Shown in pieces: positions 41,162-52,662 of a stretch of DNA of 64,000 nucleotides. The notes beneath the pieces are model-generated. The model worked only from the letters and a program-made list of their open reading frames with translations, had not been told where the DNA came from and made no database searches. This DNA is from Idiomarinaceae bacterium (GTDB lineage Bacteria; Pseudomonadota; Gammaproteobacteria; Enterobacterales; Alteromonadaceae): NCBI GenBank assembly GCA_002685255.1, contig NYWU01000021.1:1-64000 (forward strand), written 5' to 3'. Position 1 is the stretch's first letter, and each line of letters starts with the position of its first letter. The position numbers and the translations under genes were made by a program.

Positions 41162-41284
41162 ATGGGTAGTAACAATTATAAAGATCCTTCTAGCGGTAAA
41201 TTTCTACTTATTGCTGTTTTACTCTTCGTGTTCGCGGGATGTCTCCCACTTGTTTTACGCTTTGTACAATTGATCGGTGCGTAA
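41162..41284 (+). CDS. Small 40-aa single-TM membrane protein (hypothetical)
   Basis: ATG preceded by GGGGGA SD; MGSNNYKDPSSGKFLLIAVLLFVFAGCLPLVLRFVQLIGA; not in supplied ORF track (below size cutoff). Confidence 0.6.
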   Translation: MGSNNYKDPSSGKFLLIAVLLFVFAGCLPLVLRFVQLIGA

Positions 41285-41319
41285 CCGAAACGTGCGCTCT
41301 GCACAAGGATTTTAATGTT

Positions 41320-41697
41320 ATGACAATTTCAACGCTCGTGGTCGACGACAACGCCAACACACGAGCTGATATTGCAAGTAGTCTGTCTCACTTGGATATC
41401 GCACTGGTGTTTGCGAATGATGGTCTTGATGGTCTTAAGCAAGCCAAAGAAAGCAACTTTGACCTAATGATCATTGATCACAAAATGCCACTCATGGATG
41501 GTCTGACGTTACTTAAGAACCTACGCCAGCTCGAACATTATCATCATACACCGATACTGTTTGTCACTACACAGGATGTGACGGATGTGGAGCCTATAGC
41601 GCTTAAACATGGCGCTACGCGCTGCTTGAGTAAACCTTTGGATGCCAAGTTCTTGGGTGATGTCGTAACCTATTATACAAAGCGGTCAGTTGCCTAG
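41320..41697 (+). CDS. Single-domain response regulator (CheY-like receiver)
   Basis: LVVDDNANTRADI, IIDHKMPLMDGL, CLSKPLDAK. Confidence 0.92.
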   Translation: MTISTLVVDDNANTRADIASSLSHLDIALVFANDGLDGLKQAKESNFDLMIIDHKMPLMDGLTLLKNLRQLEHYHHTPILFVTTQDVTDVEPIALKHGATRCLSKPLDAKFLGDVVTYYTKRSVA

Positions 41698-41705
41698 GGA
41701 CACCT

Positions 41706-42236
41706 ATGGATTTGATAACCACTATCCGAAATAGCATCCGGGCTATTCCAGATTATCCTAAGCCTGGGATTATTTTCCGCGATATATCTCCGTTACTACA
41801 ATCCGCTAGCGCTTTTCGAGCAACTATTGAAGCCTTTGCCCAACGCTACGAAGCACAGGGCATTGATCAAGTTGCAGCGGTTGAAGCGCGAGGATTTATT
41901 TTTGGTGCAGCGCTCGCTCAGCGATTAGGGTGCGGGCTGACGTTGCTGCGTAAGCCGGGTAAGTTGCCGGGCCCAGTGGTCAAAGAGTGCTACGCATTGG
42001 AATATGGCGAGGATGCGCTTGAGTTACAGGAATGCGCATTCAAAGAGCCTCAACGCGTCGTATTGATGGATGATTTGCTTGCGACAGGTGGAACCGTTGC
42101 AGCCGCTGCGCGGCTGTTATCGAGAACGAAAGCGGAGTTGGTAGAAGCTGCTTTTGTAATCACTTTAGACGATCTTCCAGGCGAACAAAAATTGCGAGAT
42201 CTTGGCATAACGTGCTATACCTTGTGTCGTTTTTAA
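41706..42236 (+). CDS. apt: Adenine phosphoribosyltransferase
   Basis: IPDYPKPGIIFRDISPLL, VAAVEARGFIFGAALA, VVLMDDLLATGGTVAAA. Confidence 0.97.
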   Translation: MDLITTIRNSIRAIPDYPKPGIIFRDISPLLQSASAFRATIEAFAQRYEAQGIDQVAAVEARGFIFGAALAQRLGCGLTLLRKPGKLPGPVVKECYALEYGEDALELQECAFKEPQRVVLMDDLLATGGTVAAAARLLSRTKAELVEAAFVITLDDLPGEQKLRDLGITCYTLCRF

Positions 42237-42254
42237 TTAATTAAGAGGCTGTTA

Positions 42255-44156
42255 ATGGCTTATCAAGTGCTTGCCCGAAAATGGCGACCCATGCAGTTTG
42301 ACCAAGTCGTCGGTCAACAGCATGTCTTGGAGCCGTTATTTCATGCGCTTGAACAACAGCGCTTGCATCATGCTTACTTATTCACGGGCACCCGTGGCGT
42401 CGGTAAAACCACCATCGCTCGTATTCTTGCTAAGGCATTGAATTGTGAGCAGGGTGTGGGCGCTCGTCCTTGCGGCGAATGTCAAAGCTGTCAGGAAATC
42501 GAGCAAGGCCGGTTTGTCGATTTGATTGAGGTCGATGCCGCATCCCGCACCAAAGTCGAAGATACGCGCGAACTGCTCGATAATGTACAATATCGGCCAA
42601 CCCGTGGTCGCTATAAAGTGTACTTAATCGATGAAGTACATATGCTGTCTCGACACAGCTTTAACGCGTTACTTAAGACGTTAGAAGAGCCGCCAGAGCA
42701 CGTTAAATTCCTACTCGCGACAACAGATCCACAGAAGCTTCCCATCACTGTCGTGTCACGTTGCCTACAGTTTAATTTAAGGGCGCTCGACCGTGAACAA
42801 ATCGTCGGACAGCTTGACTACGTGTTAGAGCAAGAGCGCGTGGCTCATGATACGCAAGCTTTGGCATTATTAGCGCAGTCGGCTAAGGGTAGTATGCGGG
42901 ATGCATTAAGCTTAACTGACCAAGCCATTGCGCAGGGCCAAGGCGAAGTTAAGACTGAGTCGGTACAACGGATGCTCGGGCATCTTGCTGATGCCCACGT
43001 GCACCCGCTACTTGATGCATTAGCTGACTCGGACAACGGCTCTGTCTTTCAAAAATTTGATGAACTCAAAGCACTCGTGCCTGATCCATTAATGATTCTT
43101 AATGAATTGCAGCGCGTTATTCATCGCTTAGCATTAATACAGCAGATCCCCGCTATGATGGCGTCAGAGGAGCAAACTCAGACAACGAAAGTACTGTTGC
43201 GTAAGTTGCCTGCCGAAGTACTGCAGTTGTACTACCGAATTATTGTTGAGGGTAAAAAGGAAGCACCTTACGCAGTCGATTCCCAAAGCGCGGTCGAGAT
43301 GACATTACTTAGATTGTTATCTTTCACTTTTGCCAGCCCAAGCGCTGAAGAACAGACCATCGAGCAGCCGCCCGAATCAAACCTTGCGGCCATGGCTTCA
43401 GAAGATGTGCTCGACGCGGATACTGACGATAATTCTCCTGAACTTGAGCCGTACACTCATGATGAAGCCGACGATGAAGTCGAAGACGAGTCAGCGCTGA
43501 TAGCGCAGCAACGAGATATAGAAGCGCAAGCAGAACAACAGCGTGCGCCGGCGACATCGGACGAGGGGTTGGCGTCATTGTTGAACATGCGCCAAGACTT
43601 GTCAGCTAGCCAAGAGTCGGAAAAAAAAAATTCTGAAATAGACGTTGAAACACCGAGAGAGCAGCCTCATTTATCAGCTAAGCAGGTAATGAGTGATGAG
43701 ACTGAGTTAACCCAGTCAACACCCACAAGCTTAGCTCAGATAAAACAGCAGTTTAATTCATCAACACGGTGCGCAGCGGACGTCGATAACTGGGCTGCGA
43801 TAGTTGATGCGACCGATGTACAGGGGTTAACTCGGCAGTTGCTGTTAAATTCGGTGTTGGAGAAGGTGGAGCATCAGCAATGGTGTATTTGGGTAACCGA
43901 AGAGCAACAGAGCTTGCTGAATGACAAGACGATGGCACTTGCGCGTGATGCATTAAGTGATGTGCTATCGGCGCAAGGTGAATACAACTTTAAGATTGGA
44001 TCGCAGCAGATGACAACGCCGTTACTGATACAGCAAGCGATCGATCAGTACCGATTAGAGCAAGCCAAGCAATGGCTGCAAAACGATGTGGGCTTTAATC
44101 AATTATTAAACACATTTGAGGCGGTGACTGACGAAAGGTCGATCAGCGCACGATAA
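42255..44156 (+). CDS. dnaX: DNA polymerase III tau (and probable gamma) subunit
   Basis: YQVLARKWRPMQFDQVVGQ, HAYLFTGTRGVGKTTIARI, YLIDEVHMLS. Confidence 0.97.
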   Translation: MAYQVLARKWRPMQFDQVVGQQHVLEPLFHALEQQRLHHAYLFTGTRGVGKTTIARILAKALNCEQGVGARPCGECQSCQEIEQGRFVDLIEVDAASRTKVEDTRELLDNVQYRPTRGRYKVYLIDEVHMLSRHSFNALLKTLEEPPEHVKFLLATTDPQKLPITVVSRCLQFNLRALDREQIVGQLDYVLEQERVAHDTQALALLAQSAKGSMRDALSLTDQAIAQGQGEVKTESVQRMLGHLADAHVHPLLDALADSDNGSVFQKFDELKALVPDPLMILNELQRVIHRLALIQQIPAMMASEEQTQTTKVLLRKLPAEVLQLYYRIIVEGKKEAPYAVDSQSAVEMTLLRLLSFTFASPSAEEQTIEQPPESNLAAMASEDVLDADTDDNSPELEPYTHDEADDEVEDESALIAQQRDIEAQAEQQRAPATSDEGLASLLNMRQDLSASQESEKKNSEIDVETPREQPHLSAKQVMSDETELTQSTPTSLAQIKQQFNSSTRCAADVDNWAAIVDATDVQGLTRQLLLNSVLEKVEHQQWCIWVTEEQQSLLNDKTMALARDALSDVLSAQGEYNFKIGSQQMTTPLLIQQAIDQYRLEQAKQWLQNDVGFNQLLNTFEAVTDERSISAR

Positions 44157-44180
44157 AATTTAGCAACAGAGGATTTGACC

Positions 44181-44507
44181 ATGTTTAAAGGTGGTATGGG
44201 AAATATGATGAAGCAGGCGCAGCAAATGCAAGAGCGCATGCAGCAGGCCCAGCAAGAGATCGCTGAAATGGAAGTGACCGGCGAGTCAGGCGCTGGATTA
44301 GTGAAAGTAACCATGTTGGGTAACCACAACATCAAGCGCGTTGAAATCGATGAGAGTTTGATGGATGACGATAAAGAGATGCTCGAGGATCTGATTGCAG
44401 CGGCGACTAATGATGCAGTCCGTCGCGTGGAAGAGACGAGTAAAGAACGCATGTCGGAAATTACCGGTGGTATGGGGTTGCCGCCCGGTTTTAAGATGCC
44501 GTTCTAG
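44181..44507 (+). CDS. YbaB/EbfC nucleoid-associated protein
   Basis: [43 protein letters not shown]. Confidence 0.97.
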   Translation: MFKGGMGNMMKQAQQMQERMQQAQQEIAEMEVTGESGAGLVKVTMLGNHNIKRVEIDESLMDDDKEMLEDLIAAATNDAVRRVEETSKERMSEITGGMGLPPGFKMPF

Positions 44508-44516
44508 GCTTACTTT

Positions 44517-45125
44517 ATGAGTGAAGGAATCAGTCCTGCCATTGATCGCTTGGTCGACGATTTAAAACGTCTTCCGGGTGTGGGTAAAAAAACGGCTCAG
44601 CGTATGGCATTCCATTTGTTGGAACGTGATAGAGACGGTGCGCAACGTTTGGCTGATTCCTTACAGAATGCAGTGCAGCGTGTAGGTCACTGCCAACAAT
44701 GCCGCACGCTGACCGAAGAACCTTTATGTCGTATTTGCGCAAATCCCGCACGCAGTGAGCAAGGTACGTTATGTGTAGTAGAAACACCTGCTGACGTGTT
44801 GGCTATTGAACAAACATCGCAATTTAACGGTCGTTATTTCGTTTTAATGGGGCACCTGTCACCCCTTGATGGCATAGGTCCAGAGGACATTGGTTTAGAT
44901 GAACTTGAAGCACAGCTTAAAAGTGCACCCATTGAAGAAATCATCTTAGCAACTAATCCTACCGTAGAAGGTGATGCAACGGCTCACTATATTGCTGATA
45001 TTGCCGAATCACTGAACGTCAACACGTCTCGAATAGCGCATGGTGTACCCGTCGGCGGCGAGCTAGGCTATGTCGACCAAGCAACCTTAGGGCATGCATT
45101 CACTGGGCGTAAAAAGTTTGGTTAA
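44517..45125 (+). CDS. recR: Recombination protein RecR
   Basis: [21 protein letters not shown]4 zinc finger, Toprim. Confidence 0.97.
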   Translation: MSEGISPAIDRLVDDLKRLPGVGKKTAQRMAFHLLERDRDGAQRLADSLQNAVQRVGHCQQCRTLTEEPLCRICANPARSEQGTLCVVETPADVLAIEQTSQFNGRYFVLMGHLSPLDGIGPEDIGLDELEAQLKSAPIEEIILATNPTVEGDATAHYIADIAESLNVNTSRIAHGVPVGGELGYVDQATLGHAFTGRKKFG

Positions 45126-45127
45126 CG

Positions 45128-45155
45128 CTTGAAATTGCCTACATCGCCCCCATTT
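45128..45155 (+). promoter_or_regulatory. Heat-shock (sigma32) promoter of htpG: CTTGAAA-13-CCCCATTT
   Basis: CTTGAAA 45128-45134, CCCCATTT 45148-45155; matches CTTGAAA-N11-16-CCCCATNT. Confidence 0.85.
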
Positions 45156-45193
45156 CTGACATGAAAAGGTGGTTGAAGTAGGAGAATACAATT

Positions 45194-47110
45194 ATGGCGG
45201 AAGCCGCTCAAACCGAAAAACATGGATTTCAGACAGAAGTTAAGCAACTGCTTAACCTAATGATCCATTCTCTATATTCAAATAAAGAAATCTTCTTACG
45301 TGAGCTCGTATCGAATGCGTCTGACGCGGCCGATAAATTACGCTTCAAAGCGCTCAGCGATAACGCGCTATATGGCGATGATGGTGAGCTCCATGTACGT
45401 ATCGCGATCGATAAAGATAACCGTACGCTGACAATAAGCGACAACGGCATCGGCATGACGCGTGACGAAGTCATGACTAACTTAGGGACCATTGCCAAAT
45501 CAGGTACGGCTGAGTTCTTTGGTCAGTTGTCTGGTGATGAGGCCAAAGATAGTAAGTTAATCGGTCAGTTTGGCGTTGGTTTCTACTCAGCATTTATTGT
45601 TGCTGATGAAGTGACTGTGCGTACGCGCTCTGCCTATGAGTCACCGGAAAAAGGTGTCGAATGGCATTCTAAGGGTGAAGGAGAATTTGAAGTCGCAGAC
45701 ACCCAAAAGTCGCAGCGCGGAACAGATATTATTTTGCATTTGAAAGAAGATGCAGATGAGTTTTTAGATGACTTCCGTATTCGTGGGGTGATTAACAAAT
45801 ACTCAGAACACTTGAGTATCCCCGTCCAAATGTGGAAAGAAGCGGTTGAAGAACAAAAAAATGATGACGGCGAAGTTATTACGCCTGCCCAAGAGGCTCA
45901 ATGGGAAACTGTGAACTCGGGTCAAGCCTTATGGACACGCGATAAAGCCGACATCAGCGACGAAGAATATAAAGAGTTTTATAAGACTGTAGCGCATGAC
46001 TTTGACGATCCGCTGTTATGGAGCCATAACAAGGTTGAGGGTACACACGAATACACCAGCCTTCTTTATATTCCAAAACGAGCTCCTTGGGACCTTTGGA
46101 ATCGTGAGCAACAGCAGGGGGTAAAACTCTATGTGAAGCGTGTCTTTATTATGGATGACGCTGAGCAATTAATGCCGACCTACTTACGCTTTGTTAAAGG
46201 TCTTATTGATACTAATGACCTCCCATTGAACGTATCCCGTGAAATCTTGCAAGATAACAAGATTACTCGCTCAATGCGTAATGGTAGTACTAAGAAAGTG
46301 TTGCAGATGCTCAAGAAATTGGCAAAAGACGACGCCGAGCAATATCAAGGCTTCTGGGATACTTTTGGTAATGTGTTAAAAGAGGGTCCTGCGGAAGACA
46401 GTGGTAATCGGGAACGCATCGCTGAGCTGTTGCGTTTTGCGTCGACACATACCGATGAGCAAACTCAAAATGTCAGTTTAGATGATTACGTTGAACGCAT
46501 GAAAGAAGGCCAAGACAAGATTTTCTATATCGTCGCCGACAGTTTTGAGGCTGCGAAGAATAATCCTGCCCTTGAGATCTTCCGTAAGAAAGGCATCGAA
46601 GTACTATTGCTCTCTGAACGCATTGACGAGTGGTTGATGAGCCATTTAACTGAGTTTAAAGAGAAGTCGTTGCAGTCGGTAACGCGCGGCGATTTAGACT
46701 TAGGCGACTTAGATGATGAAAATGACAAGGCCGAGCAAGAAAAGTCAGAAGAAGCGTTTAAAGAACAGTTAGAACGCTTTGAAAAAGCACTCGGTGAGCG
46801 CGTTAAAAAAGTGCGTGTAACGCACCGTTTGACTAATTCGCCTGCGTGTATCATTACCGATGACAATGATATGAGCACGCAGATGGCTAAGCTGATGGAA
46901 GCTGCGGGTCAGAAAGTACCTGAAACAAAATACATTTTTGAGGTTAACCCGGATCATCCTTTAGTCGTAAAAATGCAAGGCAAGAACGATGAGGAATTTG
47001 CCGAGTGGGCTCAAGTACTGCTTGATCAAGCTACGCTCGCAGAGCGCGGAAACCTTAAGGATCCAGCGTCTTTCGTGACTCGTCTTAATAAGTTAATGCT
47101 TAACGCATAA
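45194..47110 (+). CDS. htpG: Molecular chaperone HtpG (Hsp90)
   Basis: [41 protein letters not shown]. Confidence 0.98.
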   Translation: MAEAAQTEKHGFQTEVKQLLNLMIHSLYSNKEIFLRELVSNASDAADKLRFKALSDNALYGDDGELHVRIAIDKDNRTLTISDNGIGMTRDEVMTNLGTIAKSGTAEFFGQLSGDEAKDSKLIGQFGVGFYSAFIVADEVTVRTRSAYESPEKGVEWHSKGEGEFEVADTQKSQRGTDIILHLKEDADEFLDDFRIRGVINKYSEHLSIPVQMWKEAVEEQKNDDGEVITPAQEAQWETVNSGQALWTRDKADISDEEYKEFYKTVAHDFDDPLLWSHNKVEGTHEYTSLLYIPKRAPWDLWNREQQQGVKLYVKRVFIMDDAEQLMPTYLRFVKGLIDTNDLPLNVSREILQDNKITRSMRNGSTKKVLQMLKKLAKDDAEQYQGFWDTFGNVLKEGPAEDSGNRERIAELLRFASTHTDEQTQNVSLDDYVERMKEGQDKIFYIVADSFEAAKNNPALEIFRKKGIEVLLLSERIDEWLMSHLTEFKEKSLQSVTRGDLDLGDLDDENDKAEQEKSEEAFKEQLERFEKALGERVKKVRVTHRLTNSPACIITDDNDMSTQMAKLMEAAGQKVPETKYIFEVNPDHPLVVKMQGKNDEEFAEWAQVLLDQATLAERGNLKDPASFVTRLNKLMLNA

Positions 47111-47120
47111 TCACGCTATA

Positions 47121-47159
47121 GCGCACAGCAACAAACGCTTGCTGTGCGCCTCTTTTCTT
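47121..47159 (+). terminator. Rho-independent terminator of htpG: GCGCACAGCAA-caaacgc-TTGCTGTGCGC + T-rich
   Basis: 11-bp perfect stem followed by ctcttttctt. Confidence 0.85.
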
Positions 47160-47215
47160 GTAAAAACGCCCTCATCGGGGTAAAGTTCCCCTCAGACACT
47201 TGAATACAAATATAA

Positions 47216-47872
<657 letters not shown>

Positions 47873-47899
47873 AGAGTTGCACTGAAAGGTTTTGATAGA

Positions 47900-47925
47900 G
47901 GCTCACCCCACTGGTGAGCCTTTTT
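47900..47925 (+). terminator. Rho-independent terminator of adk: GGCTCACC...GGTGAGCC + T5
   Basis: ggctcaccccactggtgagcctttttaa. Confidence 0.88.
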
Positions 47926-47959
47926 AATTTTATGTGTTACCACTTTATCGGAGAACATC

Positions 47960-48358
47960 ATGGCCACCCTCACCATAACGAGTTTATTTGCAGGCATTCT
48001 GGCATTGATCTACGTTGTACTTTCGGTTCGCATTATTCAGCTCCGTTGGCGTCATCGTGTAGGTATTGGGACCAATAAAGTTGAAGAATTACAACGCGCT
48101 GTGCGCGCGCACGGTAACTTTATAGAATACGTTCCGTTGATGTTGTTGATGCTTGCTCTTATCGAGTTTAGTGGGGTTGGCAGTGCATGGATCTATAGCT
48201 TAGGTGGTGCGTTGACCATCGCCCGTATTGCTCACGCTGCGGGTCTATCCTCTAACGCAGGTGTGTCCTGGCCTCGTACGGTCGGTGTCCTCGGCACATT
48301 CAGCGTGTTGTTACTGCAAGCGGGCATTTTAATCGGCATCTTTGTTGGCCAGCTATAG
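47960..48358 (+). CDS. MAPEG family membrane protein
   Basis: RHRVGIGTNKVEELQRAVRAHGNFIEYVPLML. Confidence 0.9.
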   Translation: MATLTITSLFAGILALIYVVLSVRIIQLRWRHRVGIGTNKVEELQRAVRAHGNFIEYVPLMLLMLALIEFSGVGSAWIYSLGGALTIARIAHAAGLSSNAGVSWPRTVGVLGTFSVLLLQAGILIGIFVGQL

Positions 48359-48369
48359 GAGACATTGAC

Positions 48370-49152
48370 GTGCAGGAGTTAGCACCCGGAATTTCTTATC
48401 TGCCCTCGCAGGGCGAAGTCAAAGGCACCTGTGTATTGCTTCACAGTTCGCAAAGTTCTAACGCGCAATGGAAAATACTGCAACAAACGTTAAGCAATGA
48501 CTATAACGTTGTAGGGATCGATTTATTGGGCTACGGACGTGCGCCTGACGTAGAGTCTGCGCCGCATTTTCGCTTGCAGCAAGAAATTACGCGCATCGAA
48601 AGAGCACTCAAGCCAACCTTGGGTAATCAGTCGCTAATTTTGATTGGTCATTCTTACGGTGGGGCGGTTGCGCTAAAAATGGCGCAACAAAAACATTTTA
48701 ATATTGAGCGCGTGGTTGTGTATGAGCCAGTCAGTTTTCATGTGTTGGAGGAAGATTCTCCTGGCATGCAAGAAATTCGGCAGGTGAGTGATGCGATGCA
48801 CGGGAAAGATGAGGTAGAATGCACGCGCACCTTTATTGATTACTGGAACCAACCCGGTTATTTCGATGCTCTGCCAGAGCGTGTTCAACAAGGTATGGTT
48901 GCGCAAGCGGCAAAAGTTGCGCTGGATTTCGACGCACTATTAAATGATGAACTAACGCTTAAAGATTATCAGCAGGTTGAAGCGCCTGTATTGATTTTAC
49001 AAGGTGAATACACACGTCGCAGTGCGCGAGCGGTGGTTAAAGCATTATCCACGGCGCTGACATCAGTGACTGTAAAACCCGTCCTAGCTGGACACATGGG
49101 ACCTCTTACGCATCCGGCTGAGGTTAACCCACTTATTCTTGACTTTATTTAG
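48370..49152 (+). CDS. Alpha/beta hydrolase
   Basis: LIGHSYGGAVALKMA nucleophile elbow; C-terminal GHMGPLTHP. Confidence 0.88.
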   Translation: MQELAPGISYLPSQGEVKGTCVLLHSSQSSNAQWKILQQTLSNDYNVVGIDLLGYGRAPDVESAPHFRLQQEITRIERALKPTLGNQSLILIGHSYGGAVALKMAQQKHFNIERVVVYEPVSFHVLEEDSPGMQEIRQVSDAMHGKDEVECTRTFIDYWNQPGYFDALPERVQQGMVAQAAKVALDFDALLNDELTLKDYQQVEAPVLILQGEYTRRSARAVVKALSTALTSVTVKPVLAGHMGPLTHPAEVNPLILDFI

Positions 49153-49165
49153 GATGTTGTAAGTC

Positions 49166-50545
49166 ATGGCCAAACACACGCACGAAATTAGAAAGCTCGC
49201 TAAACTGACCGGCCCTATATTAGTCGCGCAACTGACGCAGATGCTCATGAGCGTAGTCGATACAGTGATGGCAGGGCGTAAAGATGCGGTGGATTTGGCA
49301 GCCGTTTCGGTGGGTGGCAGTATTTTTGTACCGGTCACTTTGTTGATGTTTGGTATTGCACTCGCGTTGGCGCCTATCGTTTCGCACTTTGACGGCTCAA
49401 AGAAGTATCGCCGCATGGCGAACATGCTACAGCAAGGGTTGTATGCGTGTGCTATTTTTGGCGTGTTAGCTTTGGTGGTCTTGCAGTTTTCGCCCTACAT
49501 TCTTGACTGGATGGAGGTGGAGGATCGCTTCCGGCAAGTGACGCTAGATTACGTTAATTACATTGCGTGGGGTGTACCCGGTTTTGTTATTTATGTGATT
49601 TTAAGAAACTTCTGTGAGGGATTATCCAATACTATGCCATCCTTAGTGATTGGCTTTATTGGGTTACTCATTAATATTCCGGCAAACTATATCTTTATTT
49701 ACGGTCACTTTGGCGCGCCCGAACTCGGTGGTGCAGGGTGTGGTTTAGCATCGGCTTTGGTGTTTTGGGGCATGGCTATTTCGATGGCGATCTATGTATT
49801 CACCAGTCGTCGTTATAAGAAGCTTCACCTACTCAGACGCTGGTATCCACCTAAGTTCGATGACGTGGCGTATATTATAAAAATAGGCTTTCCGATAGCG
49901 ATGTCACTGTTTTTTGAAGTCAGCCTATTTGCCGCAGTGGCGTTATTGATTGCACCACTAGGTCCAACAGTGGTATCTGCTCACCAAATTGCATTGAACA
50001 TCAGCTCGTTGGTATATATGGTGCCATTGAGCATTTCGATGGCCGTGACACTTCGAGTGGGTTTTGCTTTAGGCGCTGGTGAGCCCAAAAATGCCATGCT
50101 GAGTTTTAAAATTGCGATGGTATTCGGCATGGTATTCGCCGCGGTTAACGGTATCATCATGTATTTAGGTGGTGCTTGGCTGGCAAGCTTGTATACGCCT
50201 GATACCGCGATTATTAATCTTGCCGCAACGCTGATGGGATTGGCGGCGATTTTTACGATGTCGGATACGTTTCAAGCCGTTGCTATGGGAACCTTACGGG
50301 GATACAAAGACACCAAATGGCCGATGATCATGGCGTTTATCTCGTATTGGCCATTCGGCTTAACAGTCGGCTACATTCTTGGACGCACTGACTGGTGGGT
50401 GCCTCGCATGGGAGCCGCGGGCTTTTGGATTGGCTTTATTAGTGGCTTAACAGTCGCCGCGGTGATGCTCACCATCCGCTTGCGCTTCGTATCTAAGCAT
50501 TACGAGCGCAAGCAGTTCGAGCAAACAGTGAACAACGCCACTTAA
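49166..50545 (+). CDS. MATE family efflux transporter (NorM-like)
   Basis: GPILVAQLTQMLMSVVDTVMAGRKDAVDLAAVSVGGSI, 12 TM. Confidence 0.93.
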   Translation: MAKHTHEIRKLAKLTGPILVAQLTQMLMSVVDTVMAGRKDAVDLAAVSVGGSIFVPVTLLMFGIALALAPIVSHFDGSKKYRRMANMLQQGLYACAIFGVLALVVLQFSPYILDWMEVEDRFRQVTLDYVNYIAWGVPGFVIYVILRNFCEGLSNTMPSLVIGFIGLLINIPANYIFIYGHFGAPELGGAGCGLASALVFWGMAISMAIYVFTSRRYKKLHLLRRWYPPKFDDVAYIIKIGFPIAMSLFFEVSLFAAVALLIAPLGPTVVSAHQIALNISSLVYMVPLSISMAVTLRVGFALGAGEPKNAMLSFKIAMVFGMVFAAVNGIIMYLGGAWLASLYTPDTAIINLAATLMGLAAIFTMSDTFQAVAMGTLRGYKDTKWPMIMAFISYWPFGLTVGYILGRTDWWVPRMGAAGFWIGFISGLTVAAVMLTIRLRFVSKHYERKQFEQTVNNAT

Positions 50546-51150
50546 CGGTGGCGTTGGTGTAGTACCTCAAGCACTTGTTCGAGGCTCAAATCACTCGCTT
50601 CTAAAGTCACCAGTAGGTGATAAAGTAAATCGGCACTTTCATTAAGTAACTCATCTTTATCCTGCACAGTGGCGGCAAGCGCAACCTCAACACCTTCCTC
50701 ACCCACCTTCTGAGCGATACGCTTAATGGGTTGGCTTAATAGTTTTGCGGTGTAGCTTTCGTCAGGTGAGGCGCTGCGACGCGCTTTAATGATGTTGTTT
50801 AACTGCACTAAAAAGGGTGCAGGCGCTTCGGCAAAACATGAGCGCGTACCTAAGTGGCAAGTCGGTCCTTGCGGTATTGCTTGGACAAGAATCGAATCAT
50901 TGTCACAGTCGCGGTAAGCGCCAGTGAACTGTAAAACATGACCCGACTGCTCACCTTTTTGCCAAAGCCGCTGTTTGCTGCGGCTGTAAAAAGTCACTGC
51001 TTTGGTTTGCAAAGTTTGTAGCAATGCATCGCGGTTCATGTAACCTTGCATAAGTACTTCGCCGGTTAGGACATGCTGTACAATACAGGGAACAAGCTGA
51101 TTCATTTTCTCCCAAGCAAGTTGGTCTACCGTGCTTTCAGTAATTAGCAT
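50542..51150 (-). CDS. hisIE: Phosphoribosyl-AMP cyclohydrolase / phosphoribosyl-ATP diphosphatase
   Basis: VLMQGYMNRDALLQTL, TFYSRSKQRLWQKGEQSG; KVGEEGVEVALAA. Confidence 0.96.
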   Translation of the reverse strand: MLITESTVDQLAWEKMNQLVPCIVQHVLTGEVLMQGYMNRDALLQTLQTKAVTFYSRSKQRLWQKGEQSGHVLQFTGAYRDCDNDSILVQAIPQGPTCHLGTRSCFAEAPAPFLVQLNNIIKARRSASPDESYTAKLLSQPIKRIAQKVGEEGVEVALAATVQDKDELLNESADLLYHLLVTLEASDLSLEQVLEVLHQRHR

Positions 51151-51151
51151 G

Positions 51152-51943
51152 TTACAAAACTCCTTGTTCGATTGGACGAATAGCGATGCCTTCGTCAATC
51201 AGTTGTTGCTTCAGCTCCGCCATGGCGATGATATTCTTATGAAACACCGAAGCGGCTAAGGCACCATCAACATCGGCTTGTTTAAATACATTGGTAAAAT
51301 GGTTAATGGCACCTGCACCACCAGACGCGATCAGCGGCACTGAACAGTGACGGCGTATTGATGCCAGTTGTTCGACATCATAGCCTTTTCTTACACCATC
51401 TTGATTCATACAGTTGAGAACGATCTCACCGGCACCTCGCGCGATGACCTCGTTGACCCAATCTTTGGTCTGCCACTGCGAGCGACGTGATTTGCTCTCG
51501 TCACCGGTAAACTGATGCACCTCGTATTCACCGCTGTCTGCATTAAAATAGCTATCAATACCGATGACGACACATTGCTGACCGAACTCATCCACCATCT
51601 CATTGATCAGCTCAGGATTCATCAGCGCAGGCGAGTTAATTGATAACTTATCGGCGCCCATGGAAAGGAGCTCACGACCATGAGCCAGCGTACGAATACC
51701 ACCTGCGACGGTAAATGGAATATCGATTTCGCGCGCGACGCGTTCAACCCAACTCTTGTCTACCGTGCGGCCATCAGAGGATGCCGTAATATCGTAGAAA
51801 ACCAATTCATCAGCGCCTATTTCCGCATAGCGTTTTGCTAGGGGCAAGATGTCGCCGATCAGTTCGTGATTACGAAATTGAACGCCCTTGACGACTTGAC
51901 CGTCACGAACATCTAAGCAGGGGATGATGCGTTTTGCCAGCAT
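51152..51943 (-). CDS. hisF: Imidazole glycerol phosphate synthase subunit HisF
   Basis: [23 protein letters not shown]. Confidence 0.98.
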   Translation of the reverse strand: MLAKRIIPCLDVRDGQVVKGVQFRNHELIGDILPLAKRYAEIGADELVFYDITASSDGRTVDKSWVERVAREIDIPFTVAGGIRTLAHGRELLSMGADKLSINSPALMNPELINEMVDEFGQQCVVIGIDSYFNADSGEYEVHQFTGDESKSRRSQWQTKDWVNEVIARGAGEIVLNCMNQDGVRKGYDVEQLASIRRHCSVPLIASGGAGAINHFTNVFKQADVDGALAASVFHKNIIAMAELKQQLIDEGIAIRPIEQGVL

Positions 51944-52662
51944 TGGATCGCCTCCTCTAAACTAAATGCACCGGTCAGTAATGACTTACCTAAGATAACG
52001 TGGTCACAGTTCGCTGCTTTCAAGCGTTGTATATCTTCAAGACTATTAACACCGCCCGACGCCTGCCATTGAATGGCTGGGAAACGCTTTTTATAAGCTT
52101 CGTATAGTCCCACATTACTACCTTGCATAGTGCCGTCACGGCTGATGTCGGTACACAATACATGGGCGCAACCCAATGCGGAGAAACGTTTGAGTATGTC
52201 GTCTAACGTCACGTCACTGGATGACTGCCAACCATGAGTCGCAACACGCGCAATGCCATCCGCGTCAATGTTGACATCAAGTGCGAGCACGATTTTTTCA
52301 GCGCCAAATTGTTTAAACCAAGTCTCGACCTGTTCCGGATCGGTAACGGCTTTTGAGCCAATGACGACTCGTTTAATACCACAGGCAAGAATTTCTTCGA
52401 TATCCTCAGTGCTACGAATACCACCGCCGGCCTGACAGTTTAAATTGGTCGCCGCGCAAATTGTGCGCAGTGTTTCGAGTTGGCGATTTTGCGGATTCTT
52501 CGCACCATCTAAATCGACCAAGTGCAGCCATTGTGCCCCCGCGGCTTGGTAGCTTTGCGCTTGCTCAACAGCATCAATGTCGAACGTTGTTTGTTGACTA
52601 AAGTCACCTTGATAGAGGCGCACAACCCGGCCTTCAATCAAGTCTAATGCAGGAATCATCAT
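51913..52662 (-). CDS. hisA: Phosphoribosylformimino-5-aminoimidazole carboxamide ribotide isomerase
   Basis: [30 protein letters not shown]. Confidence 0.97.
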   Translation of the reverse strand: MMIPALDLIEGRVVRLYQGDFSQQTTFDIDAVEQAQSYQAAGAQWLHLVDLDGAKNPQNRQLETLRTICAATNLNCQAGGGIRSTEDIEEILACGIKRVVIGSKAVTDPEQVETWFKQFGAEKIVLALDVNIDADGIARVATHGWQSSSDVTLDDILKRFSALGCAHVLCTDISRDGTMQGSNVGLYEAYKKRFPAIQWQASGGVNSLEDIQRLKAANCDHVILGKSLLTGAFSLEEAIQCWQNASSPA

